A DNA stretch of 64,000 bases, from positions 1 to 64,000 of the forward strand of contig NZ_JAMBNQ010000007.1 in the NCBI RefSeq assembly GCF_023715155.1, written 5' to 3'. The notes below the pieces were generated by a model that was not told the DNA's origin, searched no databases, and saw nothing but the letters and a program-made list of their open reading frames with translations. The translations under genes and the position numbers were made by a program. Positions 1-9,669 of the stretch are shown in pieces. Numbering within the stretch: the stretch's first letter is position 1; every line of letters starts with the position of its first letter. The DNA comes from Neobacillus mesonae. GTDB taxonomy: Bacteria; Bacillota; Bacilli; Bacillales; Cytobacillaceae.

Positions 1-74
1 GAACTTACTGTCTTAACATAACGGTTCTTAGATAGTGTTGCGATGTCTTTCTCTGTAAACAGTTTTTTACTCAT
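1..74 (-). CDS. IS3-family transposase OrfA-like protein, 5' end only
   Basis: Only the first 24 codons lie in the window; the gene runs off the left edge. They read MSKKLFTEKDIATLSKNRYV, followed by KTVS. This resembles the N-terminus of the helix-turn-helix OrfA proteins of IS3/IS150-type elements in Bacillaceae (family knowledge recalled, not searched). A typical insertion-sequence end lies about 100 bp upstream at 128-176, which supports the assignment. Whether the element is intact cannot be seen. Confidence 0.6.
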   Translation of the reverse strand, partial: MSKKLFTEKDIATLSKNRYVKTVS

Positions 75-127
75 AATTCTCCGTCTCCATGTATATCTCT
101 ATGTTGTTCTTTAAATTATACAAAAAA

Positions 128-176
128 TACCCTATAGAAAGAGCACTTTTTTAAAGTGTCTATACTATAGGGTACA
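128..176 (-). mobile_element. left terminal region of an IS3-type insertion sequence
   Basis: Read on the minus strand the region starts TGTACCCTATAG and contains an inverted repeat: 128-137 (taccctatag) pairs with 165-174 (ctatagggta). A TGTACCC-type terminus followed after about 100 bp by an OrfA start is the usual layout of IS3/IS150-like elements. The outer boundary is placed at 176. The other end and any target duplication lie outside the window. Confidence 0.55.
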
Positions 177-205
177 TTTTACATTTCGGAATGCTTGTTT
201 TTTTA

Positions 206-1273
206 TCATCCATTATGGAATTTATAAAGCCAAAGGACACCGGATTTTAATAGACGTGCAACCCGGCCGGTAATGGCACGGTCTGCCATCATTCCAAATC
301 CTTGTTTTTTTCCAAGAGATCCGAGTACACCCTTCAGCTTAATTGGCGGGAATTCAGCCGGAGGTTCTTCTCCATTCCAGCGCTTTTGTAAAACCTCGAC
401 AATTTGTACGGCCTGACCTTCTGCTAGCTGAGCACTTGGGGCATGCGGCAGGCTGGCACAGTCACCAAGAATAAAAATATGTTCATCATTTGGCAGGTGA
501 TGGCGAGGAGTGATGACCATCCGTCCGGAACGGTCCTTTTCGCCTTCCATATCCCGGACAACTTTATTTGCTTGAATACCAGCAGTCCAAACAATAACAT
601 CGCATTTTACTGGTACGTCATTATTATAAAGTGTATTTTCTTCTACTCTTGTAATATTAGAATGATTGATAATTTCAACATTATGTTCTTTAAACCAGCC
701 TTCAACAAATTTACTTAAACGGTCTGGAAAGGCTGAAAGAATATGGTTACCGCGATCAAATAATTTTATTTTTAAATCTCCGCGGCTCTCGCTCAACTCA
801 CTTGCAAGTTCAACGCCGCTTAGGCCGGCCCCGACAATGCCGACAATAGATCCAGGTCCCAAATTATTTAAGGCTGAATAGGTTTTACGTGATTTTTCGA
901 TACTCTGGATACTAAACGAAAATTGTTCTGCACCAGGAACGTTATGATATTTATCCTCACAGCCTAAACCAATGACCAGGTCATCATAGGAAATGGACTC
1001 ATCATCCTTTAGAAGGACCTTTTTTTCTTTAGCATTGACACCGATTACTTCACCATATTTTACCGTCAATTTTGGGTGCTCAGGAAATTCGACACGAACC
1101 TCTTTATCTGGAACAGTTCCAGCCGCCAATGCATAGTATTCCGTTTTTAAACAATGGTATGGGACACGATCAACCATGGTAATTGAAACATCTTCAGGCA
1201 GATTATTAGGCAGAAGTTCACTTAAAATCTTCATGCCGCCATAGCCGCCCCCGAGAATAACAAGATTTTTCAT
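206..1273 (-). CDS. yutJ: YutJ, type II NADH dehydrogenase-like flavoprotein
   Basis: Predicted FAD-dependent NAD(P)H oxidoreductase of the NDH-2 family, 355 residues, the usual YutJ length. The N-terminus carries the FAD dinucleotide-binding motif GGGYGG (about residues 8-13). A second Rossmann motif, GAGLSGVELA (about 148-157), is expected to bind NAD(P)H, and ILGDCA (about 268-273) is the second FAD contact. NDH-2 enzymes pass electrons from NADH to quinone at the membrane without pumping protons. It is divergent from yuzB and shares a yut/yum neighbourhood with yumC and yumB. The substrate is inferred; YutJ proteins may act on acceptors other than quinone. Confidence 0.85.
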   Translation of the reverse strand: MKNLVILGGGYGGMKILSELLPNNLPEDVSITMVDRVPYHCLKTEYYALAAGTVPDKEVRVEFPEHPKLTVKYGEVIGVNAKEKKVLLKDDESISYDDLVIGLGCEDKYHNVPGAEQFSFSIQSIEKSRKTYSALNNLGPGSIVGIVGAGLSGVELASELSESRGDLKIKLFDRGNHILSAFPDRLSKFVEGWFKEHNVEIINHSNITRVEENTLYNNDVPVKCDVIVWTAGIQANKVVRDMEGEKDRSGRMVITPRHHLPNDEHIFILGDCASLPHAPSAQLAEGQAVQIVEVLQKRWNGEEPPAEFPPIKLKGVLGSLGKKQGFGMMADRAITGRVARLLKSGVLWLYKFHNG

Positions 1274-1454
1274 TTAAATTCCCCTTTGCGAAGCATTTTG
1301 AAGGTTTTACTATTTGTCATATTTAGCCGTTTCAAAAATAAAAAAGTTCTTCAGAAATATTATTCAAATATACTCTCCCTATTTAACACACAAATATGAG
1401 TATATCGAAATTGTGTCAAAATAACAACACTTAAAGGGAAATATCTTGACAAAT

Positions 1455-1472
1455 ATACCAGTAACATGGTAT
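1455..1472. promoter_or_regulatory. inverted repeat between divergent yutJ and yuzB
   Basis: ATACCA-N6-TGGTAT forms a perfect 6-bp-arm palindrome. It lies just downstream of a TTGACA (1446-1451) on the plus strand, so it would overlap the promoter of yuzB. Its position suggests an operator, but I do not recognise the regulator. Confidence 0.35.
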
Positions 1473-1525
1473 TTGACGTTGTTGTCGAAAAATAGTAGGA
1501 TATGTAGTGGTGGAGAGGTGAAAAT

Positions 1526-1765
1526 ATGTTTAAACCGATCATAGAATTCTGTGTCAGCAATCTCGCTTCAGGGTCACAAAAGGCACTTGAAAAATTAGAA
1601 AAAGATCCTAATTTGGATGTTATTGAATACGGCTGCCTAAGCTATTGCGGGATATGCGCAAGAAATTTGTATGCTCTTGTTAATGGAGAAGTGGTAACTG
1701 GAGAGACACCAGATGAATTGGTAGATAACATTTATCAATACCTGGAAGAAAATCCGATGTTTTAG
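1526..1765 (+). CDS. yuzB: YuzB, DUF1450 small cysteine-containing protein
   Basis: Small conserved Bacillaceae protein of 79 residues, YuzB family (DUF1450). It has Cys at about residue 8 and a cluster GCLSYCGIC near residues 33-41. This pattern resembles thioredoxin-fold or Fe-S-binding small proteins, though no activity is established. The start is chosen at ATG 1526, behind a good GAGAGGTG ribosome-binding site. It is followed by a terminator (1772-1795), so it is probably monocistronic. Adjacent genes yutJ and yutM also concern redox and Fe-S chemistry. Confidence 0.85.
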   Translation: MFKPIIEFCVSNLASGSQKALEKLEKDPNLDVIEYGCLSYCGICARNLYALVNGEVVTGETPDELVDNIYQYLEENPMF

Positions 1766-1771
1766 ATAGAT

Positions 1772-1795
1772 GGGGAGCAGATGCTCTCCTTTTTG
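1772..1795 (+). terminator. terminator after yuzB
   Basis: GGGAGC-agat-GCTCTCC hairpin followed by TTTTT. Confidence 0.7.
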
Positions 1796-1893
1796 ATTTT
1801 GGTTCATATACTGTTTATAAGGTTTAAACATTTGTGCCTTTATAAAACGGTGTTATACTATATGAAAAGCAATAAAGTCAGGAGGGGAATTTC

Positions 1894-2259
1894 TTGAGTA
1901 AAGATGTCGTTATTTTAACAGAAGCAGCATCACTGCACATTAAAGAAATGATGAAACATAATGAAGAAGAAGGTGCATTTCTTCGCGTCGGTGTACAAGG
2001 CGGCGGATGCAGCGGATTATCATATGGCATGGGGTTTGAACATGAAGTTAAAGAAGATGATCTCAAGTCTGAACAATTTGGAATTCAGATCATAGTGGAT
2101 AAAGAAAGTGCCCCCATTCTCAACGGTACGAAAATTGATTATAAAGAGTCCATGATGGGCGGCGGCTTTACCATCGATAATCCGAATGCTATTGCATCCT
2201 GTGGCTGCGGATCCTCATTCCGCACTGCAGTAAATGCCGGCACACCGGAAGAATGCTAA
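1894..2259 (+). CDS. yutM: YutM, A-type iron-sulfur carrier (HesB/IscA/ErpA family)
   Basis: Predicted A-type Fe-S cluster carrier, 121 residues. It has the three family cysteines: CSG in GGGCSGLSY (about residue 37) and CGC in SCGCGSSF (about 102-104), which bind and hand over clusters to apoproteins. A further Cys is the last residue. It starts at TTG 1894 behind a strong AGGAGGGG site; no ATG in frame fits better. In Bacillus the family is thought to work with the SufBCD/SufU machinery. It ends at a large hairpin terminator (2329-2377). Confidence 0.9.
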   Translation: MSKDVVILTEAASLHIKEMMKHNEEEGAFLRVGVQGGGCSGLSYGMGFEHEVKEDDLKSEQFGIQIIVDKESAPILNGTKIDYKESMMGGGFTIDNPNAIASCGCGSSFRTAVNAGTPEEC

Positions 2260-2328
2260 TAAAATACTGAGTGTACACAAGACTAAAAAGATGACTTAAA
2301 CCAACATCTGCAAATAGGATGTGTTTTG

Positions 2329-2377
2329 CCTTCCCGGTAGTTAATGCCAAAACATTACTAATCGGGAAGGTTTTTTT
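2329..2377 (+). terminator. terminator after yutM
   Basis: Long imperfect hairpin: arms CCTTCCCGGTAGTTAATG and CATTACTAATCGGGAAGG around a ccaaaa loop, followed by seven T. Confidence 0.85.
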
Positions 2378-2500
2378 ATGGATAAAAATCGAACGCATCT
2401 GAAGAAAAGCGCAGGACCTTCATAGGATTATGCGGCACTTAAATATTCTTACTTTCAGGGGGGCGCGGAAATAACAGAGGATTCGGCGGAAATGCAGCGG

Positions 2501-3016
2501 ATGAAGGACAAAACGGGGTTCAAGAATCCGGAAATAGTCCTTCATCCAAGCGATGAAGGACAAAACGGGGTTCAAGAATCCAGAAATAGTCCTTCATCCA
2601 AGCGATGAAGGACAAAACCAGGAACAAGAATCCGAAAACAGTCTTTCATGAAGGTGATGAAGGACAAAACGGGGTTCAAGAATCCTTAAACAGTCTTTCA
2701 TGAAGGTGATGAAGGACAAAACGGGGTTCAAGAATCCGGAAACAGTCTTTCATGAAGGTGATGAAGGACACAATGGGGTTCAAAAATCCGGAAACAGTCT
2801 TTCATAGAGATGATGAAGGACAAAACGGGGTTCAAGAATCCGGAAATAGTCCTTCATCCAAGCGATGAAGGACAAAACCAGGAACAAGAATCCGAAAACA
2901 GTCTTTCATGGAGGTGATGAAGGACAAAACGGGGTTCAAGAATCCGGAAACAGTCTTTCATAGAGGTGATGAAGGACAAAACGGGGTTCGGGCAGGCGAA
3001 AACAGTCTTTCATAGA
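2501..3016. repeat. array A: ten tandem 52-nt hairpin units
   Basis: The motif atgaaggac recurs at 2501, 2553, 2605, 2657, 2709, 2761, 2813, 2865, 2917 and 2969, exactly 52 nt apart each time. Each unit ends in agtccttcat or agtctttcat, which pairs with its own start (9-bp arms; the ctttcat form leaves one G-U wobble). The interior (about 26 nt) varies more than the arms. There are no unique spacers as in CRISPR. The array sits between yutM and a small gene and carries no credible coding sequence. Confidence 0.85.
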
Positions 3017-3017
3017 G

Positions 3018-3240
3018 CAAACCCGCGGAATCAAGGAGCAGACCCCCGCGGAATCAATGGCCCAACCCGCGGAATTAATGAGCAAATCCGCATAATCAAG
3101 GCCAAAACCCGCGGAATTAGCCTTTGTGCCGAATTGAACAACCCGCTAAATTGGGGATTCGCGAATAGAAGGCTTGGACTCGCTAATAAATGAGCTGAAT
3201 TCGCTAATAAATAGTCATTTGCCGCTAATAAGGGTTGAGA
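3018..3240. repeat. degenerate short repeats following array A
   Basis: Several copies of cccgcggaat(c/t)aa spaced about 20-23 nt apart (from 3022), grading into ccgctaata/tcgctaataa repeats near 3185-3230. They give spurious open frames on both strands. Function unknown. Confidence 0.6.
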
Positions 3241-3527
3241 GCTGAGGACTGATTTTTTCACTATTATTAAGTATTTTTTTAATATTGCCGGTATAGGTCA
3301 AACGTGCTATATTTATTTAGAACCAAATATTCCGAATAGTTAACCCGAGATATGTAAAAAAACACAAAAGATTTATTTTAACTAAATCAGCAGTAAATCC
3401 TGATTTTGTATACATATCAACTTTTGATTCATTTGAATCCTGATTGAAAAATCAGAAGTTGATGTAAAGGCGGTTTAATACAATGACCCCCTTTACTAAC
3501 AAAAATACATATCGGGGGGAATACGAA

Positions 3528-3701
3528 ATGTTTATTAAATTTGAAAGGAATATACACAAGAGCAGTAATGGAGAAGTGAAGGAATCCAGCAGATTAGATA
3601 TATCATTTTCTGGTAAATCTGATAAAAGGTTAAGCTTTATTTCTCTGTTACCGGCAGTATTGTCATTCCTTGGGGATATTAATGCATTTCATTGGTTCTA
3701 A
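3528..3701 (+). CDS. small unrecognised protein (57 aa)
   Basis: I do not recognise this protein. ATG 3528 follows a strong gggggga ribosome-binding site, which I prefer over the in-frame ATG at 3483. The product is 57 residues: a charged, Ser/Lys-rich first half (about residues 1-35) and a hydrophobic stretch SFISLLPAVLSFLG near 37-50, ending in HWF. This could be one short membrane-associated helix. A clear terminator follows at 3701-3734. The good start site and dedicated terminator make it a likely real gene. Confidence 0.5.
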   Translation: MFIKFERNIHKSSNGEVKESSRLDISFSGKSDKRLSFISLLPAVLSFLGDINAFHWF

Positions 3702-3734
3702 AAAGAGGCTTTGTCTGTGTGACAAGTCTCTTTT
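3701..3734 (+). terminator. terminator after the small gene at 3528
   Basis: Hairpin between AAAAGAGGCTTTGTC and GACAAGTCTCTTTT overlapping the stop codon, followed by T-rich sequence. Confidence 0.7.
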
Positions 3735-3824
3735 CTAATATAAGCCAAACAGAGTCTAAACAGGCAGGAATAAGTTGGATGGAAAACAGCTGAAAGCTTC
3801 TGAAGAATGATAACAATATACAGT

Positions 3825-3854
3825 AAAAGGGCGTCCATGATTTGGACGCCTTTT
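3825..3854 (-). terminator. terminator of yumC (possibly bidirectional)
   Basis: AAAAGGGCGTCC and GGACGCCTTTT pair around a 7-nt loop. A-rich and T-rich flanks allow use on either strand. It lies directly after the yumC stop on the minus strand. Confidence 0.8.
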
Positions 3855-3860
3855 GTATAA

Positions 3861-4859
3861 CTAATGATCAAACATAGAAGAACTATGCAATGGCTGAATT
3901 CTTGCTTTTGGATCCATGTATGCTTTTGCATTGTTTACGGCTGTCGGGGCTTCGCCAAAACCGGAAGCAATTAATTTTACTTTGCCTTCATACGTGCAGA
4001 TATCACCTGCAGCATAAATTCCCGGGATATTTGTCTCCATTTTGGAATTCACGATAATGGAGTTCTTTTGAATGTGAAAACCCCAATTTTTGATCGGTCC
4101 AATGGAAGAAACAAAACCATAGTTACAGATGACTGCATCAACATCAATCGTTTCTTTGCTTTTGTCGCTTACAGATTCAAGGACAACTTGTCGGATGCCT
4201 GCATTATCGCCAATCAATTCTGCCGGAACAAATGGTGTTTTTACATCTACTTTTGAATGAAAGAGGTTTTCGACACTGTGTTCATGGGCACGAAATTTAT
4301 TACGGCGGTGAACAATGGTTACTTTTTCAGCAATAGGTTCAAGCATAAGGGCCCAGTCAACTGCAGAATCACCGCCGCCAAATACAACAACCTTCTGACC
4401 GGCAAATTGGTTAAGGTCATTAATAAAATAGTAAAGGTTTCTTCGTTCATATTGTCTTGCACTTTCCAATTCTAAACGGCGCGGCTGGAATGCACCATTG
4501 CCTGCAGTAATAATAACTGTTTTTGCATAATGAATTTCTTTATTGGTTGTTAATTTAAATGTCCCATCTTCCTGTTTTTCAAGCTTTTCAACGGATTGTT
4601 CAAGCACAATCGTTGGTTCAAACTTTGCCATTTGTTCTTTTAAGTTATTAATCAATTCCTGTGCAAGGATTTTTGGAAAACCGGCAACATCATAAATATA
4701 TTTTTCAGGATATAGCGCAGATAATTGACCGCCCAGGTGTGGAAGGCTTTCGATGATCTTTACGGTTGCTTGTCTCATACCCCCGTAAAAGGCAGTAAAA
4801 AGACCAACGGGGCCGCCGCCAATGATGGTAATATCATAAAGCTTCTGATCTTCCAGCAT
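3861..4859 (-). CDS. yumC: YumC, ferredoxin/flavodoxin-NADP+ reductase, TrxR-like
   Basis: Predicted ferredoxin-NADP+ oxidoreductase of the thioredoxin-reductase-like type, 332 residues, the usual YumC length. FAD motif GGGPVGLF lies near residues 14-21 and the NADPH motif GGGDSAVDW near 161-169. AAGDIC near residues 288-293 is the second FAD contact. The CxxC of true thioredoxin reductases is absent, as expected. In B. subtilis this enzyme reduces ferredoxin and flavodoxin from NADPH for Fe-S enzymes and is essential. The ribosome-binding site is aggggggt just upstream. It is divergent from yumB across a 390-bp gap. Confidence 0.9.
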   Translation of the reverse strand: MLEDQKLYDITIIGGGPVGLFTAFYGGMRQATVKIIESLPHLGGQLSALYPEKYIYDVAGFPKILAQELINNLKEQMAKFEPTIVLEQSVEKLEKQEDGTFKLTTNKEIHYAKTVIITAGNGAFQPRRLELESARQYERRNLYYFINDLNQFAGQKVVVFGGGDSAVDWALMLEPIAEKVTIVHRRNKFRAHEHSVENLFHSKVDVKTPFVPAELIGDNAGIRQVVLESVSDKSKETIDVDAVICNYGFVSSIGPIKNWGFHIQKNSIIVNSKMETNIPGIYAAGDICTYEGKVKLIASGFGEAPTAVNNAKAYMDPKARIQPLHSSSMFDH

Positions 4860-5249
4860 TTATGTACCCCCCTAACAAGTAATAAATTCCCCATCTACCA
4901 CAATACCATAAAATGGAAATAATTGTACTTTACTCTGGCAATATTCATAAAAGTTTCAAAAAAGATAATTTAGTATATTATATTTATGGAATTGTATGAA
5001 AATACTTGAAATAAATACTAAAACAGCATAAGATGTATTAAAGGATATTGTTTAAATTTTGTGACAATTTAAAGTGTGCTCTTATGAAAAAGCAGGGAAA
5101 ATGCTCTCCTTTTTATGCCAGATGAAACAGTATTCTTTGTTAATGTCAGATTATGATTATTTCTATGCATCCATTCGTGAAATTCATCACAAACATTTTC
5201 CCAGTTAATAAGAATGCACTAAAAAAATAAAAAGGTGGCAGTGATAAAG
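4860..5249. other. divergent yumC/yumB intergenic region
   Basis: About 390 bp of AT-rich sequence holding the promoters of both genes. I see no clear riboswitch. At 5174-5192 TTCGTGA-N6-TCACAA is an imperfect palindrome reminiscent of a Rex (NADH/NAD+) operator, but it has an extra base in the left arm, so I do not call it. No coding sequence is seen. Confidence 0.5.
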
Positions 5250-6467
5250 ATGAGGAAACCAAAAATCGTCATTCTTGGTGCTGGATATGGAGGATTGTTA
5301 ACAACTGTTCGTTTGCAAAAAATGATGGGATTTAATGAAGCAGAAATAGTTTTAGTAAACAAAAATAATTATCATTATGAGACAACTTGGCTTCACGAAG
5401 CTTCGGCCGGCACATTGCATCATGATAAAGTCCGCTATGATATCCATCATGTACTGGACAGTAGCAAAGTTCACTTTATCCAAGACACTGTTATGGAAAT
5501 TAATAAAGATGAAAAGAAAGTGATTTTAGAAAAAGGGGAAGTCGAATATGACTACCTGGTGATTGCCCTTGGAGGAGAGCCGGAAACATTCGGGATTAAG
5601 GGTTTAAAAGAATATGCCTTAGGGATTACAAATGTGAATTCAGCACGCCAAATCAGGGAGCATATTGAGTACCAATTTGCAGTTTATCAGATGGAGGAAG
5701 AGAAGAATGATAACCGCCTATCGATTGTCGTCGGCGGTGCCGGCTTTACAGGAATTGAATTCCTAGGTGAATTAACGCAACGAATTCCGAAACTTTGCCA
5801 GGAATATGATATAGATCAGCAAAAGGTAAGAATTATTTGTGTAGAGGCAGCTCCAACCGCACTTCCTGGTTTTGATCCAGAGTTGGTAAACTATGCCGTT
5901 TCCCAATTACAGCGGAGAGGGGTAGAGTTTTTAATCGGTACAGCCATTAAGGAAGCGACTCCAGAAGGTATTTTAGTGGCCAAAGGTGATGAAGAGCCAT
6001 GGGAGATTAAAGCTTCCACGGTTGTCTGGGCTGCCGGCGTACGCGGAAATTCCATCATCGAAAAATCCGGAATCGAAGCAATGCGGGGGCGGGTAAAGGT
6101 ACAGCCTGATCTAAGAGTGCCTGGATTTGAGGATGTATTTGTCATTGGTGACTGCTCTTTAATCATTAATGAAGAAAACAATCGTCCTTTTCCGCCGACC
6201 GCACAAATAGCCATGCAGCAAGGGGAAGTAACGGCCCGTAATATTATCGCCTTAATCCGCAATATGCCGCAGCTCGAGACATTCAAGTTTGATAGTAAAG
6301 GAACCATTTGCTCGCTTGGCGATGATGATGCAATAGGGGTTGTTTTCGGGAAGAAACTGACGGGTATGGCAGCATCCATAATGAAGAAAGCTGTGGATAA
6401 TCGTGCTCTTTTTATGATAGGCGGAACATCTCTGGTATTGAAGAAAGGGAAATTTAATTTATTTTAA
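5250..6467 (+). CDS. yumB: YumB, type II NADH dehydrogenase
   Basis: Predicted NDH-2 flavoenzyme of 405 residues. The FAD motif GAGYGG is near residue 11 and the NADH motif [14 protein letters not shown] near residues 160-173. AQIAMQQGE near residues 323-331 is the quinone-side motif typical of NDH-2, and the C-terminus should form the membrane-anchoring helices. The start is set at ATG 5250 behind aaaggtgg; upstream in-frame GTG codons at 5235 and 5241 overlap or crowd that site. This is probably a main NADH:menaquinone entry point to respiration. Confidence 0.88.
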   Translation: MRKPKIVILGAGYGGLLTTVRLQKMMGFNEAEIVLVNKNNYHYETTWLHEASAGTLHHDKVRYDIHHVLDSSKVHFIQDTVMEINKDEKKVILEKGEVEYDYLVIALGGEPETFGIKGLKEYALGITNVNSARQIREHIEYQFAVYQMEEEKNDNRLSIVVGGAGFTGIEFLGELTQRIPKLCQEYDIDQQKVRIICVEAAPTALPGFDPELVNYAVSQLQRRGVEFLIGTAIKEATPEGILVAKGDEEPWEIKASTVVWAAGVRGNSIIEKSGIEAMRGRVKVQPDLRVPGFEDVFVIGDCSLIINEENNRPFPPTAQIAMQQGEVTARNIIALIRNMPQLETFKFDSKGTICSLGDDDAIGVVFGKKLTGMAASIMKKAVDNRALFMIGGTSLVLKKGKFNLF

Positions 6468-6477
6468 TATTCTCTTA

Positions 6478-6509
6478 AGGACAGGTATTAAAAAGTGCCT
6501 GCCTTTTTT
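6478..6509 (+). terminator. terminator after yumB
   Basis: Imperfect hairpin AGGACAGG / CCTGCCT followed by TTTTTT. Confidence 0.5.
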
Positions 6510-6587
6510 CTGCTGTCATCATTATTTCATTGACTCCCTTTCATACGTTCAGTTACACTAAAGAATGATGTAAAAAGGGGGATTTCA

Positions 6588-6905
6588 ATGAACATTGTCG
6601 TATTATTGATATCGATATTGTTATTTTTTGTTTTATTTTTTGGAATTGGCTTCATTTTAAATATGATTCTCCGAATGACATGGATTATGGCAATAATTTA
6701 CCCAATTGTTGCAATTTTAATCATAGATAAAGTAAGATTTCTTGATTATTTTACTGACAGCAAACATGCCTTCGTAGAATTGGGGCACCGATTTAGTTCA
6801 TTGGCTTCTGCAGATATTATCATTTTAGTGAGCGGGCTGGCAGGAGCTATAGCATCCGGAATTACGATCAAACTTTTAAGAAAAAATGGATATCAAATGT
6901 TTTAA
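6588..6905 (+). CDS. yuiB: YuiB, small integral membrane protein
   Basis: Hydrophobic protein of 105 residues matching YuiB of Bacillus in length, character and position. It shows two closely packed N-terminal membrane segments (about residues 2-22 and 30-46) and a third near 75-95. Residues 48-72 form a polar loop. The ATG follows AAAAAGGGGGATTTCA. No biochemical role is known for the family. It sits directly before yuiC with a terminator between, so co-transcription is not certain. Confidence 0.75.
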   Translation: MNIVVLLISILLFFVLFFGIGFILNMILRMTWIMAIIYPIVAILIIDKVRFLDYFTDSKHAFVELGHRFSSLASADIIILVSGLAGAIASGITIKLLRKNGYQMF

Positions 6906-6906
6906 T

Positions 6907-6941
6907 GACCTGTTGCTTTCTTAGCGAAGGTCTTTTTTTTT
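6907..6941 (+). terminator. terminator after yuiB
   Basis: Short GACCT / AGGTC stem with a 16-nt loop followed by nine T. Confidence 0.55.
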
Positions 6942-7024
6942 ATACCTTTAAAGGATTACCACTTCTTTTTTGAATAATTCCTTCCATCTTGGGAATGAAT
7001 ATTTTGGGAGGAGTGAAAATTTTA

Positions 7025-7630
7025 ATGAATAAAATGAAAAATTGGGCAATACGTTTGGCAATGACATGTCTTTTTATTATGGCATTATTAGTAACTTATG
7101 AATCCCTATCAGGTGTGAACGCTAAAACTTTAGTCCACCATTTCACAAATGCTCTTTCTGCCAGCGAAAATGTATCAGGGACAGCTAATTTGGAAGATGC
7201 ATTTGATTGGTCCAAATATCCTAAACATACTGTGACGGCAACAGGCTACACGGCAGGCTATGAATCTACAGGAAAAAATAAAAGTCATCCTGAATATGGA
7301 ATCACTTACTCAGGTGTGAAAGTGAAACGTGACCTGTATTCTACCATTGCAGCAGATTTAACTGTGTTCCCAATCGGCACCATTCTATTTATCCCTGATT
7401 ATGGCTATGGTGTTGTCGCTGATAAAGGCGGTGCAATTAAAGGAAATAAATTAGACCTTTATTTTGAAACAGTTGATGATGTGTATCGTTTTTGGGGGAA
7501 AAAACAGGTTGATGTTTATGTTGTCCAAAAAGGGAATGGAAAATTAACGGAACAGCAGCTGCAGGCATTAAATGAAGATAAAGCCATGCAGGTCTTCAGA
7601 CAGGCATATATTAAATCTGAAAAAAGATAA
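7025..7630 (+). CDS. yuiC: YuiC, 3D-domain muralytic enzyme (Sps family)
   Basis: Predicted secreted or membrane-anchored peptidoglycan-cleaving protein with a C-terminal 3D domain (MltA-like fold), 201 residues from ATG 7025. The start follows GGGAGGAGTG; the longer frame from TTG 6989 begins before this site and is rejected. Residues 6-28 are a signal or anchor helix. The 3D domain begins near residue 66 ([11 protein letters not shown]) and contains the acidic signature [19 protein letters not shown] near 138-156, whose Asp residues are catalytic in the family. B. subtilis YuiC is a stationary-phase survival protein of this type. Confidence 0.85.
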   Translation: MNKMKNWAIRLAMTCLFIMALLVTYESLSGVNAKTLVHHFTNALSASENVSGTANLEDAFDWSKYPKHTVTATGYTAGYESTGKNKSHPEYGITYSGVKVKRDLYSTIAADLTVFPIGTILFIPDYGYGVVADKGGAIKGNKLDLYFETVDDVYRFWGKKQVDVYVVQKGNGKLTEQQLQALNEDKAMQVFRQAYIKSEKR

Positions 7631-7657
7631 AACAGGCGGGCAATGCCTGTTTTTTTG
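7631..7657 (+). terminator. terminator after yuiC
   Basis: AACAGGC / GCCTGTT hairpin followed by a T tract. It overlaps the first codons of the longest frame for the next gene, an argument for a later start there. Confidence 0.8.
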
Positions 7658-7717
7658 CGTTCCCATTCACTATTTCTTAAAATAAAGAGAAGGATGCAGG
7701 AAAGCGGGGACCTGATA

Positions 7718-8098
7718 GTGGAGGATTATCCAATCGAGTATTATGAGTTTTTTGTCAGCTTTAATGAAGGCGATTATTATACATGTCATGATTTATTGGA
7801 AGAAATGTGGATGACTGACAAACAGAATTTATTTTTAAAAGGATTATTGCAGATGAGTGTCGCGATTTACCACTATGAATATGGAAATGTAAAAGGTGCG
7901 AGAATGATGATGCTGACGGCTTATTATTATTTACAAGAATACCGGCCGAAGCATTGGGGCCTTGATTTGGAAAAAGTCTATCCGTTTATAGAAGAATGCT
8001 TGATGACTTTCCCGAAAGATATTGACAGCATTCCCTATGAAAGAATTGATGAACTGCCAAAGCTTCCAGCATTGGTCTTATACATGGAAGATGATTAA
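7718..8098 (+). CDS. DUF309 family protein (YpuF-like)
   Basis: Member of the DUF309 family of small helical proteins of unknown function, 126 residues from GTG 7718. That start follows GCGGGG; ATG 7643 lies inside the yuiC terminator and ATG 7694 lacks spacing to its site, so both seem less likely. The family signature is clear: FNEGDYYTCHDLLEEMW near residues 13-29 and FLKGLLQMSVAIYHYEYGN near 38-56. A metal or nucleotide role has been proposed for this His/Glu-rich motif, but none is proven. It stands alone between yuiC and pepA. Confidence 0.75.
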   Translation: MEDYPIEYYEFFVSFNEGDYYTCHDLLEEMWMTDKQNLFLKGLLQMSVAIYHYEYGNVKGARMMMLTAYYYLQEYRPKHWGLDLEKVYPFIEECLMTFPKDIDSIPYERIDELPKLPALVLYMEDD

Positions 8099-8149
8099 AA
8101 CTAATTTTTTGACTATAATGGAACACGAATAATGTGGAGGTGGCTTGAT

Positions 8150-9658
8150 ATGTTTCAGGTAAAGAAAGAATTAGATTTAACGGCTGAACATGAAGGGTTG
8201 GTGATTGGACTAATTGATAAACCCGAGAAGTTTTCCGGGTCGCTGGCTAAATTGGATGAAAGTTTTCATGGACAGCTGACAGAGCTCGTAAAATCAGGTG
8301 ATATTTCAGCAAAAGTTAAACACATCAGCAAAGTACATAGTTTAGGCAAAATAGGATCCAAAAGACTCTGGTTTGTCGGCCTTGGTAAGGAAAAGGAGCT
8401 GTCCTTTGATCAGATGCGTGAGGCGTTTGGCAGACTGTTTAAAGAAATCCAGAGCAATCAATTAACAGAGGCGGCTGTTTATTTAGATTCTTTTGTAACG
8501 GAAAAAATAGATCAGTTAGATGCAGCCCATGCGTTAAGTGAAGCAGCTGTACTTTCCATGTACCAATATAATGGATACAGGCAAAAATCAAATATACCGG
8601 AGAGAAAGCTTTCAGAGCTTACTATATATAGTGATAAAGCAGAGGCAGACGAGGCTAAGGCTTCTTTAACGGTTGGCTATACGTTCGGAAAGGGAACGAA
8701 TTCTGCAAGAACGCTTGTGAATACCCCAGGGAATATGCTGACGGCAGCTGATTTGGCAAACTATGCTGCAGAACTTGGCGCTAAATATGATTTTGAAGTA
8801 GAGATTTTAGACAAAGACGAAATTGAAAAGCTTGGCATGGGGGCGTTATTAGCTGTCAACAAAGGTTCTGCAGAGCCGCCAAAAATGATCGTGTTAAAAT
8901 ATCAAGGTAAAGAGGAATGGAAGGACGTCATTGGTTTAGTTGGGAAAGGAATTACCTTTGATACAGGCGGTTATTCAATTAAAACGAAGGCCGGTATTGT
9001 CGGAATGAAGACGGATATGGGCGGTGCTGCCGCTGTTCTGGGAGCAATGGAAATCATCGGGGAGCTTAAACCAGAGCAGAACGTGGTTGCTGTTATTCCT
9101 TCAACCGATAACATGATCAGCGGTGGAGCTTTTAAGCCGGATGATGTCATTACATCCATGAGCGGTAAGACCATTGAAGTGTTAAATACAGATGCTGAAG
9201 GACGATTAGTGCTTGCTGATGGCATTACCTATGCGAAACATCATGGAGCTGAATATTTGGTTGATATCGCGACCTTAACCGGTGGTGTCATTACAGCGCT
9301 CGGACTTCATACAACCGGGGCAATGACAAATTATGAACCATTATATGAACAAGTACTGGAAGCATCCATGGAAGCTGGTGAACAAATGTGGCAGCTGCCA
9401 TTGTTTGAGTCCGAAAAAGTGCGGGTGAAGAGCAGCCAGGTGGCAGATTTAAATAACTCACCAGGACGTGAAGGCCATGCCATTGTCGCTGGTGCCTTTA
9501 TTGGTGAATTTGCCGAAGACACCCCATGGGTCCATTTAGATATCGCTGGAACCGCCACCACATCCAAAGCCTGCGACCTTGGCCCGGCTGGCGCCACAGG
9601 GGTAATGGTTCGAACACTGGCACTGTTTGTGGAACGATTTGAACCGATTGAAAAATAA
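8150..9658 (+). CDS. pepA: leucyl aminopeptidase, M17 family (YuiE)
   Basis: Cytosolic M17 leucine aminopeptidase, 502 residues, full length for the family. It removes N-terminal residues from peptides using two metal ions, normally as a hexamer. The signature [12 protein letters not shown] lies near residue 345. The metal-binding and catalytic Lys/Asp region [17 protein letters not shown] precedes it near residues 262-278. The start is ATG 8150 behind TGGAGGTGG; ATG 8132 overlaps that site. It ends without a strong hairpin and runs into repeat array B. Confidence 0.93.
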   Translation: MFQVKKELDLTAEHEGLVIGLIDKPEKFSGSLAKLDESFHGQLTELVKSGDISAKVKHISKVHSLGKIGSKRLWFVGLGKEKELSFDQMREAFGRLFKEIQSNQLTEAAVYLDSFVTEKIDQLDAAHALSEAAVLSMYQYNGYRQKSNIPERKLSELTIYSDKAEADEAKASLTVGYTFGKGTNSARTLVNTPGNMLTAADLANYAAELGAKYDFEVEILDKDEIEKLGMGALLAVNKGSAEPPKMIVLKYQGKEEWKDVIGLVGKGITFDTGGYSIKTKAGIVGMKTDMGGAAAVLGAMEIIGELKPEQNVVAVIPSTDNMISGGAFKPDDVITSMSGKTIEVLNTDAEGRLVLADGITYAKHHGAEYLVDIATLTGGVITALGLHTTGAMTNYEPLYEQVLEASMEAGEQMWQLPLFESEKVRVKSSQVADLNNSPGREGHAIVAGAFIGEFAEDTPWVHLDIAGTATTSKACDLGPAGATGVMVRTLALFVERFEPIEK

Positions 9659-9669
9659 GGATTTAAGGA

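Noticed and set aside
2501..3240. Possible CRISPR array
   Set aside because: The whole 52-nt unit repeats with drift; there is no conserved repeat separated by unique spacers and no cas genes are in the window.
2966..3261. Open reading frames on both strands (75 and 76 codons)
   Set aside because: They translate degenerate tandem repeats, overlap each other on opposite strands and lack ribosome-binding sites.
5174..5192. Rex-like operator TTCGTGA-N6-TCACAA before yumB
   Set aside because: The left arm has an extra base compared with TTGTGA, so the match is poor; kept only as a remark.
5891..6379. 162-codon ORF antisense to yumB
   Set aside because: Shadow frame inside a conserved enzyme gene.
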